Shown piece by piece: positions 34,743 to 46,279 of a DNA stretch of 64,000 nt. The position numbers and the translations under genes were made by a program. The notes beneath the pieces are model-generated. The model did not search any database. It had not been told where the DNA came from and was given only the letters and a program-made list of their open reading frames with translations. Numbering within the stretch: position 1 is the stretch's first letter; every line of letters starts with the position of its first letter. This stretch comes from Alviniconcha marisindica (Eukaryota > Mollusca > Gastropoda > Provannidae), in assembly GCA_018857735.1 (NCBI GenBank), contig JABMCL010001588.1, positions 420,001 through 484,000 of the forward strand, given 5' to 3'.

Positions 34743-35300
34743 ATGTCTGACCAGCTCGGAACAATTACCGATAACAGTCCTTTCTTTTGGAAAGGAAACA
34801 TACGCTGTACCACGACATAGCATTGGGACACGAATATTATCTCCTATCTGGCACCGCTACAACAGCGGAAGAGTTTCTTCGCAGCAGAGCTTCAACCCTC
34901 AAGACAGCTTAAAAGCAGGACCTGTGATAATTATCCCCATCTCCGTCCCACCAGGGACCGTAAACAAAAACGGTGTCTGATCCCTCGGTCGGTCGAGACG
35001 GGTGACAGCATGTTTTCTTCTTGGTGTGTGCTTTTCGGAGCAGAGTTATTCTGACCTGAGCACTCTGACAAATTACGAGGCCAGTGACGATATCTGCGGG
35101 CATGGTGCATCAGGGTGATTGATTTGCGGAATGCATTTGGCACTTTCCATTTATGGCATCAAAAAACTAAATGTTTCCAGATCATGAAGTCTTGATGTTG
35201 CAACAGCCAGTGCAGCTCATAATATTTTAACGGAGAACCGCTGCGAGAATTTGGACAGGTTCCGAGAGGGACTTGGCTGACTACTGCCCCGCTCCCTTCC
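34743..35300. other. Spacer without recognised feature
   Basis: Mixed composition with CpGs. Overlapping small frames only. Confidence 0.35.
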
Positions 35301-35308
35301 CCCGCAGC

Positions 35309-35391
35309 ATTGAACTGGTGTACTGGTTAGGCGGAATTGAACTGGTGTACTGGTTAGGCGGAATTGAACTGGTGTACTGGTTAGGCGGAAT
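35309..35391 (+). repeat. Three copies of a 27-base unit
   Basis: The unit attgaactggtgtactggtt plus aggcgga is repeated head to tail with almost no divergence, immediately before a fragment of the hairpin element (35418-35490). Confidence 0.92.
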
Positions 35392-35417
35392 TTGAGATGA
35401 GAACGTGGGCGTGCGGG

Positions 35418-35490
35418 TCACACTCCGAGCATCGCTTTCCGTCACCTTCCTCCTTGACGGAAGGATGTCGTAAACCAGTGCTTGGAGTTT
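35418..35490 (-). mobile_element. Fragment of the hairpin family seen at 4738
   Basis: Shares cacactccgagcatcgcttt and ggaaggatgtcgtaaaccag with the 4738-4955 element. Confidence 0.75.
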
Positions 35491-35499
35491 GCGTGCGGG

Positions 35500-36024
35500 T
35501 ATATCTATATGACCGGTTTCAACAGAAGTCTTTGTGGTCCCACGTTGTCTTCTGTTTTTAATGCTTAGTTTTACTGCAGTGAACTCACTGAGTGTGCGTC
35601 CGTGCGCGCGTGTGTGTGCGTGTGCGCGCGCGCGCCATATGTAGACTTTTACATTAATCGTGTTCTGAAAAAAAACGAACGGAAATTTCCACGAAGCCAC
35701 CCATTCATCGCTGCCAGTATTGACTGTGCTTGGGGTGTCGCGTGAAGCATTTGTGGTTAGAAAAATGGAAGGGTGTGCCAAATCAGCTTTGTTTTGACTT
35801 GATTTTTAATTTCCGATCAGGCGCTATGCGTCTGATTGATTTCCATTCAAACTGGATCGAGTTTCCCCATGAAGGACGTAAATCCGTGTCCATTTTCAGA
35901 CCATATTAAGTAATTCCTGCGATAATAATAAAAAAATACATCGGCTGAGCTATATGGACAACAGTGCATGGTTTATTGCTTGTTCTGCTTCTTTCTTTGA
36001 GTGCACTGCTTTTGGATTCGTGTA

Positions 36025-36085
<61 letters not shown>

Positions 36086-36763
36086 GCATGAACAAGCTCA
36101 GGTCATCGTGGAAGTAGAGGGGATCACACTCAATTTTACCCCCGGAAAGTTCTGCAGACTTTGTAAATACGGCCGTTTAACTGCGTCTGCGCAACGTGTT
36201 CACCAAAACGTCATGGTCATAGTAATGGGATATAAAACAAGAACAGGCGCAAGCCAAACCGGGTTACAGGGCCTGTGCTTGCTTTTCCTCCTGTCCACCT
36301 AGCCACTAATGTCCGTCAGCGCTGACCGGTCCGCAAAAACAACAACCAACAACGTTTCCTACCTTATAACTCCAGCTCGGAGCTTGTGAAGTGTGCGAGT
36401 TAGTTGCTGGTCCTGATAATTGTGGTGCCTGTCCGCTGTGAGAATCGATACTTGGGCACTTGACCCATAATTACTGTCGTCTGCTGTGCTGGCTGCCTGC
36501 AAATTCCATCAAGTTTATCTCTGTTCCCGGGGTGTCCGTGTGTGGACGGGGGCCCTCAAGTTGTCACTTGCACTCACCAAGTCGAAACTAGTGTGTTAAA
36601 TTTTCATGTCGTCGGCCGGGCGAGTGGAAGAGGAGTGGAGTTCAGGTCTTGATTCCTACGTGTCAAGAAAATACGCGCGCGGGATTGGTGATGTTGAAGC
36701 GCCGGGCGAAAAAAGAAAGTGACATAGCTGGTTGTTTTCGACTTTGCGCTAAATGCGTCTATA

Positions 36764-36802
<39 letters not shown>

Positions 36803-37860
36803 CCCCCCCCCCCCCCCCTTCCACCCTACCACCTCCGCCCCGTTACCCCGCAGCATACACCATAACAGCAGCGCAAAGAAACCGAACCAGACTCACTCGC
36901 GCACGCTGTAATTGAACCGGCTTTTGTTGTTTAGCGCTCGCGGATGCACTCGGGCTCGCGAATCGTTGGTGTGTGGTTCCAGTCCCCGTGCATGCTGCCC
37001 CCCCCCCCCCCCGCCGGCCCCCCACCGTGTTTGCTGCTGGAGACTTGTCGTCAGTCCTGTGGCCCCGACTGTGAAATCTTCACTCTTCGGGTCGAGGGAT
37101 TTATGACGCAATGAGACACCGTTTCACGGCATACTTTGCCTTACCGTGTCAGACATACCAGAAGAAGAAGCTGGCAGTAGGTTGTACACAATAATTGAAA
37201 GAAGATGATGATGTTGGCGGCAAGTGGCGGCGTTCTTATGGGGGGGGGGGGGGGGGGGCTTCTCGAGGAATGGGGGAAAGACTGGTGAAACACAAACACT
37301 CTTTGACAGCAGCACCGTGCATTTTGCAATGCTGCTGTTCCCAGTGCTGTTAGGTTTCGACCTCTTTTGGGAAGGTGGCAGGGGTGGGGGTGCCCCCTCC
37401 CCCCTCCCCTCACTTCTCATTCTGTTCGTCGTTCGTCTTACCTTCTGTTAGCGGTCTCACAGCTTGCTGCTTGCCTGTCTCTTCTCAGCGCCCCGGGGTC
37501 TGGGCCGGAGTAAATGCAGGTAGAACAGTCGTGTTTTTAAAAACGAAGTAGGCTAAATTACCGTTGTTTTTGCCAGAACTGAAGAGAAACAGGTATGAGA
37601 ATGTGTTTGCGCAGTCACACACATTTACGGAACGGTACCTTTTGTAGTGGCTTTATAAACCATCTTCTGGATACCGGTATGCAGAAGATGATTTTTAAAA
37701 TTTTACTTTCCCCCGTTCAGATTGCGTGTGTGATACGCTTTCCAATGATTCGTACCGTCTTTTTTCGTCCACATTTCTACTTTCTGGACAGTACACTCGC
37801 CGCGTCGCCTGCCCCCGATTTATAAATAGCATCCAAACTCTTGCCCATCCTTTTGATGTT
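35500..37860. other. CpG-normal spacer
   Basis: Contains a GT array (36026-36083), a TA array fused to an 18-base C-run (36769-36818), C-runs at 36997-37012 and a G-run at 37239-37257. No gene was recognised. Confidence 0.4.
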
Positions 37861-37874
37861 TTAAATTTGAGAAA

Positions 37875-37910
37875 ATGGCCACGGTAACTGACAAGGAGAG
37901 ACGCTTTAAG
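37875..37910 (+). CDS. Candidate short first coding exon, unidentified
   Basis: GAAAATGGCC is a very good initiation context. The frame reads MATVTDKERRFK and meets AAG|GTACCC, a mediocre donor. The local sequence is not repetitive. It is too short to identify and is listed only because context, codon choice and donor coincide. Confidence 0.15.
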
Positions 37911-39038
37911 GTACCCATGCTTTTGGTGTTTACTATCTTATCTACATTATTCTAGTTTACAGCGGGAGTGCAATTTATGTGTGTTAAATTGCACCTGACG
38001 CTGGTGTAGAAAGCCTCGCAGACGGCACTTGAATCATTACCGTGGAAGCTCTTTCGCTCCTCTTGACTTGAACTCAGCCGGTAATTTACGTTATGGGTGA
38101 ATTATTCCCCCAAGCTCTCCTGCCTTGCCAAGGCTTGCTTGCTGCCTAGGTAGCTTGTCCCTTGCCAAAAAGATGCTGGCCCGTGCAGGGAAGACCGGTT
38201 CGTGCACCTCACCTACTTGACAGTGGTAGATACTTCTAGCTTCCAGACGTGTTGTGCAGGCAAGGTGCTTGTAAGGTTGTAGGTACACGCTCGAGCTAAA
38301 GCCTTTCTGCAGAGCTAGTCTACTGTGCATTAGAGGTATCTGGTTACATCACGTTTTAGCGGAACTGTCCGGTAGGTTGTCTTCGCCCTCCTTCGGAAAA
38401 GACAAAATACATATTCACATGTATGTACACGACACTCCATGCCCACATCCGGGTCATAAACTGAGATGTGCACGCATGCGCATACACACACAGACACACT
38501 CCCCCCCCACACACACACACACACTCTCTCTCTTTCTCTCACACAAAAAGTTTTGTGTGAACGTTTTTATGCTCGATATGTAAATTTTTATTCATTCAGT
38601 CGTTCACGTTATATATATATTATATATGACACCTTGTAATGTTTTTACTCATCAGTAGGTTAGCAAGGGCCTACGTTGTTAGACAGGTTTGACTGAACCT
38701 AAACTACAATCCTCAATAATAATTTTAAAAAATCGAGTTTCGTCCCTCCCTCCCCCCGCCTGTCTCTCTGGCCCCCGCGTTTGCTCGCTTGCTTGCTCGC
38801 TGTCGATGGAGGTACACTGTTTGTCTCGTGCTTCGCAGAAAATGTCGTACAGTGCAACCAGTAGTGTCTTTGGAACCGATGGCGACAAACGTCATGATAG
38901 CGCAGTCTCGAAACAGGTTTCATCGTTGATGGCCATAGTGGGATAATTCTCATGGCCTGTGTACAGACGAGTTTACACATGTATACCGTTATGAATATGG
39001 TATTTCGCCAGGGGTTGTACTGTTCCAAACGCGCGCGC

Positions 39039-39076
<38 letters not shown>

Positions 39077-39881
39077 AATAATCAAGATCATGAGCATTCA
39101 CTGTTGCCATTACTGGCATTAGTCATGCATCTGTATGGGTCAAGTTCTTGTTGACGGTGTCTTTTGCCTGGCTGATTTGTATTTGGTTAAGCTAAGCGCT
39201 TTTAGCTGAAGCCAGTTGCCGTGAGTAATCTATCCGAGTAAACGTGGGCAGTCATTATTCCAGATTTGATTAGTAGTAGTCGGTGTTTCGAACGATTACC
39301 TCCGTTTGTTTTGACTTATCTCAGTGATTGACATCAGTTCCACGGTGAGTCTGTGTTAACGATGTACAGACGTCCTTCGCTTGAATATATACGTATGTAG
39401 GCTAATCTCTTATCTCTTAAGCGCTTTGGGTGGTCCCATCTGGCAGTCAGGTATATACTACAACTGTACTAGTTACAATATGAATACATGTTGGGTCTTA
39501 GGTCTACAGTACTGTGCTGTGAATTTGACCATTTGATTTACATAATAATATTCAGGGTTCGAGGTCATAATATCTCTTCCACACTCTGTGTAGACCAAAG
39601 CAAGTCCCTTGCATGCCAGAGAGAAAGAGAGAGAGAGAGAGAGAACTCACAAATTTCTCTGAGCACTGGGATATTTATGACGATGATAGATTTCAGATTC
39701 AGATTCAGATTCTTTATTCACCAAGTTTTACAAGGAAAGTGTCTCGAAAGCGGTAAGCATACAAACATAAGCAAACAACAACACGGACATACATCAACTA
39801 GCAACCCATTTGCACTAACAAAACAACACCCAAACGCACATACACCTGCGCGCACACGCACATACACACACCTGCACGAGC

Positions 39882-39967
<86 letters not shown>

Positions 39968-40420
39968 CATAAGTATGAGTAATGTTCCAATGTAAAATAT
40001 AGTCTAGTGAGTCGGTAAAGTGGTAGCTTGAGTCTTTATTTCCTGGTATGTATATCATGTATTTGTCGAGTAGATAGATTTGGCCAGGATATCGTCGCTT
40101 TGGTTGCCATGTTATGCAGGTATCCGTCCACGTGAGAGGCAGTGAAGTAGTAAAGCAACGTCACGACTGCATGCAAGTAGTTATCACAGTCGTACCTCAT
40201 AGTCATTTAGTGTCTATGATCTCGCCATGATGACGGTCCACTTGCAGATCTTTTTACAATAAAGGAATGTGGCACAATATTGACTTGGAAAGCACGAATA
40301 ATTACGACTTTGTAAAATATTTCAAGGGATTGCATTTTGCTATCGATAGGCTGTTAAGAACGAACGCATTTATCCATCTGGACTTGACTCTGAGATGTTA
40401 CTGACAGGACGAGTCCAGCA
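37911..40420. other. CpG-normal spacer
   Basis: Contains CA/CT patches at 38480-38540, a GT array at 39036-39074, attcag repeats followed by ctttattcaccaag at 39690-39722 (reminiscent of a retroposon tail) and a CGCA/CA compound array at 39840-39966. No gene was recognised. Confidence 0.4.
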
Positions 40421-40430
40421 GTTATTACAG

Positions 40431-40488
40431 ATATCTCGAAATATTGACGGACAGGCAGGTAGGCAAGCAAGTGGCACGCACGCGCGCG

Positions 40489-40529
<41 letters not shown>

Positions 40530-40690
40530 CCACAACACACAGCGCGCGCGCATGCATCACTGATATTTTAATGTTTTGGTAATATCTCGAAATATTGATG
40601 GACAGGCAGGTAGGCAAGCCGGTGGCACGCACGCGCACACACACGCACAGCGCGCGCGCTTGCATCACTGATATTTTAATGTTTAAGTAA
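40431..40690 (+). repeat. Tandem duplication with alternating CG/CA core
   Basis: Both copies begin atctcgaaatattga(c/t)gg and contain acaggcaggtaggcaagc, then a CACG/CGCG/CA alternating purine-pyrimidine core, and end tgcatcactgatattttaat. Units are about 150 and 105 bases; the length difference is in the CG/CA core. Confidence 0.85.
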
Positions 40691-40707
40691 AAGCTTGGAC
40701 AAGGTTC

Positions 40708-40733
40708 GGGGGGGGGGGGGGGGGGGGGGGGGG
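40708..40733 (+). repeat. Poly-G tract (26)
   Basis: Uninterrupted run of 26 G. Confidence 0.95.
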
Positions 40734-41314
40734 AGAGAAACGTTCCTAGTTTAGCAGCAGCTAATGAATCACCGATAGCAAGTGGTTGTTAACTGTTGAT
40801 GCATGCTTGAACATAGTTGGCGACAGCTGTTGGTAAATTCTACGTTAACTTCATCGCACCTGTATGTTAGAGGTTATGACGTCGTGATGAAGGCCGTTCA
40901 ATGCTGCACCCACTGGCTTGACCTTGACGTGTTTTTTTTTTATCGTGTTGTTACACTCTGTGTATATATATAATCTGTCTGGCACGTTGCAAACTTCCAA
41001 AAATGTACAGTCTGAGACTAAAGTGTGTGAGTATATATTGGGGTTCGCGCTAGAGAGAAAAGGTCTCTGACCTAGCCATCCCGGCTCCTATTACAGTTCC
41101 AGACAGATCAGCTTTTCGGCGATCAACGAGAGAGAAGGGGGGGGGGGGGGGGGGGGCGTGTCTGCAGTGTACTGAACAATCTGTGCAGTATACACGAAAT
41201 TGGCTGAAGTGCTCGCTCGCTTGTGAGGTTTGTGTGTCCAGAGTCCAGAGAACCCGTTGTACACTTGCTGGTTTGTGGACTGACTTGTTGAATGCACTGT
41301 GGGCTATATAGCTG

Positions 41315-41585
41315 ATGGATGGGAGAAGCCGGGTTCGGAGAAAACGAGGGGCAGCAAAACGAGTGTTGTGTTGTGTGGCTCAGACAGATCGGCGGCTGGG
41401 CAGGACACGAGGCTGTTTTCGGTTAGTCACCATGCAGGACTTGTTTCTAGTGCCGCCGCCCACGCACCTATCCCCCTCCCCTCACCGTCGCCACCACACC
41501 CCCTTTAGTTCACATCCCCCGTCGGCTCCTCAAACCCGTCACCGTCTCCTCTTCTTCTTCCCGGCTGCTGCCGGCTGCTGGGGAG
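41315..41585 (+). other. CpG-rich candidate first exon with consensus donor
   Basis: The segment ends at GGGGAG|GTAGGT, a good donor. It contains an ATG in a CACCATG context at 41432, giving MQDLFLVPPPTHLSPS and then a Pro/Ser-rich frame. The sequence is C/T-rich, so a 5' untranslated exon is as likely as coding. Unidentified. Confidence 0.18.
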
Positions 41586-41589
41586 GTAG

Positions 41590-41711
41590 GTGGTGACTGG
41601 CGTGCGTGGTGGCGTGATGCCTTCTGCCTCTCTCACACAACTGACTCGGCTGGACTGGCTGTCCTGCCCTCTGCACTAGTAATACCACTGGCCAACTATC
41701 GATTTCCGTTG

Positions 41712-41755
<44 letters not shown>

Positions 41756-42720
41756 GCGTGTGTGTGTGTGTTCATGCGTGTGCGTCGGTCTGTGTGATGA
41801 GAAAATGTTCCGGAGTGCACCTGTGTTGCGGTTTTGCGTGGAGCGGAATAAAACATTATTTATTTCACTATGTAGAGCTCTGCTTATTGTGTGAGAGTCA
41901 ACGAACTCGCCTTTGGCCTTAATGCAGTTGGAGGAGGGGGGGGGGGGGGTAATGCTGAGAAGCAAATTATGATGAACTTTCACGATTTGAACAGAGCAGA
42001 GCGCGTATTCATATTCTGCGTTTATAATCCTTTTTCTTACGCTGACGAGTTATCGCGCGCATTGCATTCTCAGGAGATATTGCCTTCGCAGTTTCCTCCG
42101 TTAAGGTCTGTCTTGGAAGAAGAAATCAATACTTATGTATGCAGTTAGTAACATCGCCCCAGGCTTTTGAGATCTATAAGCAGCGTCCGACTCGAATATC
42201 AGCATTCCGGTTGTGTTTTGAAGGCAGCGAGAAAGGTTGGCGTAACGTCATGCGTTCGGATTCTTTGTGTTCTGATCTTTTATTACTTGGCACGTTGAGG
42301 GATATTGCAAACTGTCTCCTGCGACTCGGTGGTATTGGCTCGGTTTGATGTATCATGATATTACTCTCGCTGGCCGAGCTTTTTCCGATTTGTTCCAGTA
42401 TAGAACCGTATGACCTTTCAAGTTATGAATGTCAGATGCTGCAGCGTGATGTAACAGTGCCGTTGAACGAGAGCGACTATTTCCATCTGGACAAACATAT
42501 TGTTCCGAAGACGCCGTCATTTGCAAGTCTTCGGCAGGTGTCGTGTATTTTATTCTTGAGCAGATCCGCGCTTTACCATGTCGATGGATATCTGGGGGTT
42601 ACAGGACCGAACTCCACCTGAGTATGCTGCGTGCTTGATACTGTAGTCGCTATAGTTGCTAGAGTCTCCGTGCCTCTGTCTTGGTGAGATTCGACAATTG
42701 TGAGTGTGTGTGTGTGTGTG
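41590..42720. other. Spacer with CA/GT arrays
   Basis: GT array at 41714-41753 and a G-run at 41936-41949. The interval 41960-42620 is non-repetitive with overlapping frames up to 88 codons. None was recognised. Confidence 0.4.
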
Positions 42721-42727
42721 GATAGGT

Positions 42728-42819
42728 TCAGGACCTGTTCTTTTCCCTGACCCCTCTGAGGGCAAATGGGGTTGCCTTTCTTAACTCAGCTCTGACAGGT
42801 TTAGACGTAGGATATATAT

Positions 42820-42855
<36 letters not shown>

Positions 42856-43510
42856 GACGTTTAAGCACGCAGCGCTATTATTTGTTGTTGTTAAAAGCCC
42901 TACACGAGTACTTCACTCATTGTAGTATATTGATTTAACTTTGGTCACAGAGCTCTGTTCTTTTCTCTGTCTACTATTCCCCTACAGGAAGGTGAGATTT
43001 TGTGCACAGAGTTGTAAGACGTTCATGCTCCTCCCCCTCGGGCGGAGATTGTTAAACATTATGATTGACGAGACAGGGGCGATTTTGGTTTGGGGATTTG
43101 GCATTGTTCAGGAGTGGGGACTATCATAGGATCTGTTCTTGCCTCACTACCCCAGGCAGAGATGAATTGAAAAGTCTGACACCATTCAACGAGTGTATGG
43201 CTTCCACTTCTTCGATTTTGGCTCTTTGCCAGGATCAAACTGTCGAAAAGTTATCCTGCACTTGCAGGACTTTGAGCGACAAAAAAATTTGTTTTGTTTT
43301 TTGTTGTTGTGTTTTTGGTGTTTTGGGGGGGGGGGGGGGGGGGGGTCTTCACAACATTCAAAACGAATGTGAGACCTGTTTTTGTCCCATCCCCTGCACA
43401 AGAGATGGTGAGATTGTGTCTGTGGGAGAGCATTGATTTGAGTTTGCTGTGGATTTGTGCGGTACCCAGAGAGCTGTTGACCCTCTGGGTCTGCGGGTAA
43501 TGACATCTTT
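42728..43510 (+). repeat. Diverged tandem repeat containing splice-like words
   Basis: The pattern ga/gctctgttcttttc-ctg-ctac-cccc followed by (a/c)agg-agatg-gagatt recurs near 42732, 42951, 43131 and 43371 at intervals of about 180-240 bases. A TA array (42812-42855) and a G22 run (43324-43345) are embedded. The acceptor-like and donor-like words at 42987 and 43014 belong to this repeat. Confidence 0.5.
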
Positions 43511-43669
43511 TGGCTCTTCTATTCCAACTCGAATTGATTTTCCATCAAGGCGTTGCAACCTGTTGCGCTGTGACGGTGTTCACCGGGCCTCTCTCTGTAA
43601 CCAGCTTTTGGTTTCAGCTGCTTAAAGGACCGGAACTTGTGTAGGGAGTAAATGAATGTATGTATGCGT

Positions 43670-43671
<2 letters not shown>

Positions 43672-43721
<50 letters not shown>

Positions 43722-43795
43722 TCTGTCTGTCTGTCTGTCTGTCTGTTTCTCTCTCTCTCTCTCTCTCTGTCTCTGTCTCTGTGAGCGCGCGCGCT

Positions 43796-43859
<64 letters not shown>

Positions 43860-43871
43860 GTGCGCGTGCGT

Positions 43872-43921
<50 letters not shown>
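43672..43921 (+). repeat. Compound CT / CTGT / GT microsatellite
   Basis: (CT)n to 43718, a CTGT run, more CT, then GT arrays to 43921 with CGCG and GCGTGCG interruptions; 250 bases in total. Confidence 0.96.
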
Positions 43922-44405
43922 TAGCTCAGCTGTATTGCAAAGTGATTTGGCTTCAGATGCCGTAACTCCTGACCGCACTGATTAGTTTGAGCCGCTGGCC
44001 CACTTTCCTAAAACCAGATAGTATCACTTGCATACGTTGCTCCATGCATACATTGTGTTTCCCAGATCAAAGAATTTGCTCCCTTTGAAACAAGGGTTCT
44101 CGGGTAGCTTTGCTGCGTGAGATAAAAATGTCGCGTTGAGAAATTGCCTGTCGATCCGTGTTCGAAACTTGCTGCTTTCCGCCGAGTAGTCCACTTGAGA
44201 CCGGGAGACGAGGCCAGTGATGGAAGCAGGCTGCAGTGTTTCCTGACATCCTGTTGAATTCGGCCTTCTGCAGGAAACTACAGCTTCGGCAACAAGAACT
44301 TCTTCTTTTTCCTCTCTCCTTTTTTTCTCTCTTTATTTCTTTCTTTTTGAAATCCCCTCGTTCTATTCTCCCCAAGACAAATTGTTTCACTCTTTTGGGC
44401 CGACC

Positions 44406-44407
<2 letters not shown>

Positions 44408-44470
<63 letters not shown>
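44408..44470 (+). repeat. GT microsatellite
   Basis: Pure GT array of about 62 bases. Confidence 0.96.
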
Positions 44471-44474
<4 letters not shown>

Positions 44475-44679
44475 GTATGGAATTGAATGGGGGAGGAAGT
44501 GAAGGACTGAAAGGTTGCAAGCGTGTGATATGGCGTACGTCCTGCGCCCCCCCCCCCCCCCCCCCCTTTCCTGACTTGCTTTCCAATTAATTAATGACGT
44601 AGGGTTGAGGGGAGTTGGGTCTAGTGGGAAACCGTTACGTAACGTAAGTCTGGCCTGGAAGGGGGCGGAGGGGATGTTG

Positions 44680-44756
44680 ATGTTGATAATGTACAGCGCC
44701 GCGAGCTTGTAAATGTTTACGGGGTATAGCGCTATATAAGAGTCATTATTATTATG
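44680..44756 (+). mobile_element. SINE 3' tail fragment
   Basis: gtatagcgctatataa followed by an ATT-repeat tail matches the 3' end of the elements at 23800-23850 and 45740-45790. Confidence 0.6.
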
Positions 44757-44827
44757 TTCTGGCCCCAGAAACTTGACGAGTCAGTAGTATTTTATTGTTT
44801 CAGTGTTTCTGCAAACTGCTGTGCAGT

Positions 44828-44862
44828 GGGCGTAAAACACCAATTTACTTACTTACTTACTG
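44828..44862 (-). repeat. Dispersed 'acgccca' repeat fragment, inverted
   Basis: gggcgtaaaacaccaattta followed by cttacttactt is the reverse complement of the repeat core at 29632 and 61058. Confidence 0.6.
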
Positions 44863-45182
44863 CTGTGCAGTAACATGGCGTAGGATAGAGAAGAACGCCA
44901 AATTAGACCAACAAAAATAATCAGGCAGTGTCAGGTAGTTGTATGTTTTCCTTACCGGAACAGGTTTTGATTTTGTTTTGAGAAAGGGGCTAGTAAACTG
45001 GAGTGGGGGGAGAGAATCGAAAAGGTAGCTCGGAAATGGATAAGACCATTAACCAAAGTCCCCCGTGTGTATGTATACGCATGCAAAAAGGCTACACACG
45101 AAGATCATGTAGTCCATATCGAAATTCGGTGGATTATGGAAACACTAGAATAACCCAGCATGCACGAAAAGACTAGATGAAC

Positions 45183-45241
45183 GTACGTGGCTTCGAATAA
45201 CAATGTAAGATAACGTATGTGGCTTCGAATAACAATGTAAA
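45183..45241 (+). repeat. Two copies of a 33-base unit
   Basis: acgta(c/t)gtggcttcgaataa followed by caatgtaa is repeated directly. Confidence 0.85.
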
Positions 45242-45257
45242 TTGGAGCTTGGTTACA

Positions 45258-45792
45258 TGGTGCACACATGACGTGCACCAGGATGGCAGCAGTTTCACGT
45301 GGCACCAGCCATGCATCAACCAAATAGCGCTGTAAGTGCATCACTTTAGTGGATAATCAAAACGCTGCTATGTAAAGCTACAATCACACATTCAGTCACA
45401 TGTGAGCCGGTGTGGCCTAGCGGTAAGGCGTTAGGCTGGTAAGCGGAAGGACCTCGATTCGATACCGCTTCGGCTCTCCTTTCTCTTCAAAAAGGTTGTA
45501 GGTTTGTGGACACTGTCTTGTGCTTTGTCCATCACTTCTACTGAAATAAAATGGCTCCACGCTCCCACCTTAATGCAGAAGTCATTCTGGTGGTGACAGT
45601 GTGGCGATAGGTATATAATCTCCCTCTCCCCCCACCTCCATACCCTCTTTCCCCCGTCCCTAATAAACCTTATGGTTTCTGTGAACGTTAAGCACCATGT
45701 TTACTAATTCAGTCACATGCGGCTAGAGCGCAGTGAGTCTGCTTGGAAGCAGAGAATAGCGCTATATAAAAGCGATCAATCAATCAATTTTC
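45258..45792 (+). mobile_element. Older SINE module interrupted by a younger SINE
   Basis: 45258-45389 matches the second module of the composite SINE at 23640-23790 (cgtggcaccagcca, caaccaaatag, ttagtggata). The match resumes at 45720 (gcagtgagtctgc, gcagagaatagcgctatata) and ends in a CAAT-repeat tail. The break is caused by the insertion at 45403-45706. Confidence 0.85.
45403..45706 (+). mobile_element. tRNA-derived SINE inserted with a 13-base target duplication
   Basis: Flanked by attcagtcacatg at 45390-45402 and 45707-45719. The head gagccggtgtggcctagcgg has an A-box (TGGCCTAGCGG), and the B-box region reads cctcgattcgatacc. The tail cccgtccctaataaacctta followed by tggtttctgtg is shared with 15134 (minus) and 47374 (minus). 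About 304 bases. Low decay and an exact target duplication suggest a recent insertion. Confidence 0.9.
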
Positions 45793-45799
45793 TTGTGCA

Positions 45800-46219
45800 T
45801 CTGCGATCTGCTACGCCTTTGTTCGCACGACTGCACGTGCTACCACTGAATGGCCCCATGTAAAATGACGCCAACCAAAGCTATTTGCGGACTGCTTTAA
45901 AATTTAAAAAAAAGAAAAAAGAAAAAAAAGCATTGTCTTGTGGCGGTCGCTCACTGATGTACACAGGAATTCAGAACTCACTGGCTGTCCAAGGTGAGGG
46001 TCAATCGGGATGCCAGTTTGGAAAAAGCTGCCCTTACAGTTTCTAAATCCTTTCAGTTAAAAATATTCTTTATTGTTGGTCCGTCTTTGGACAGTGAAGC
46101 AATGGAAACCCGTTCCTCTCCACTGTTGTTGGTCATTAAGAAGGAAACCGTGTCAGGCATATTCGCCTGTTATCACCTAGCGATGGACTCCATGTGGCTC
46201 GCACCTGCAGAGCTCCATG

Positions 46220-46279
<60 letters not shown>

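Noticed and set aside
36100..36302. Next exon of the A-B-C gene (VIVEVEGITLNFTPGK...)
   Set aside because: The phase fits and the frame is open, but the acceptor lacks a proper pyrimidine tract and follows a GT array directly, and no donor or homology was seen.
39690..39722. LINE retrotransposon end
   Set aside because: Only an attcag repeat and a short word resemble retroposon tails. No reverse transcriptase or endonuclease sequence is near, so it is mentioned only as part of a spacer.
43065..43436. Open frame with Cys-containing sequence after an acceptor-like site
   Set aside because: It lies in a diverged tandem repeat and runs into a poly-G tract; no donor.
45414..45480. tRNA gene
   Set aside because: A- and B-box words are present, but the cloverleaf does not close, and the segment is the head of a SINE with a target duplication.
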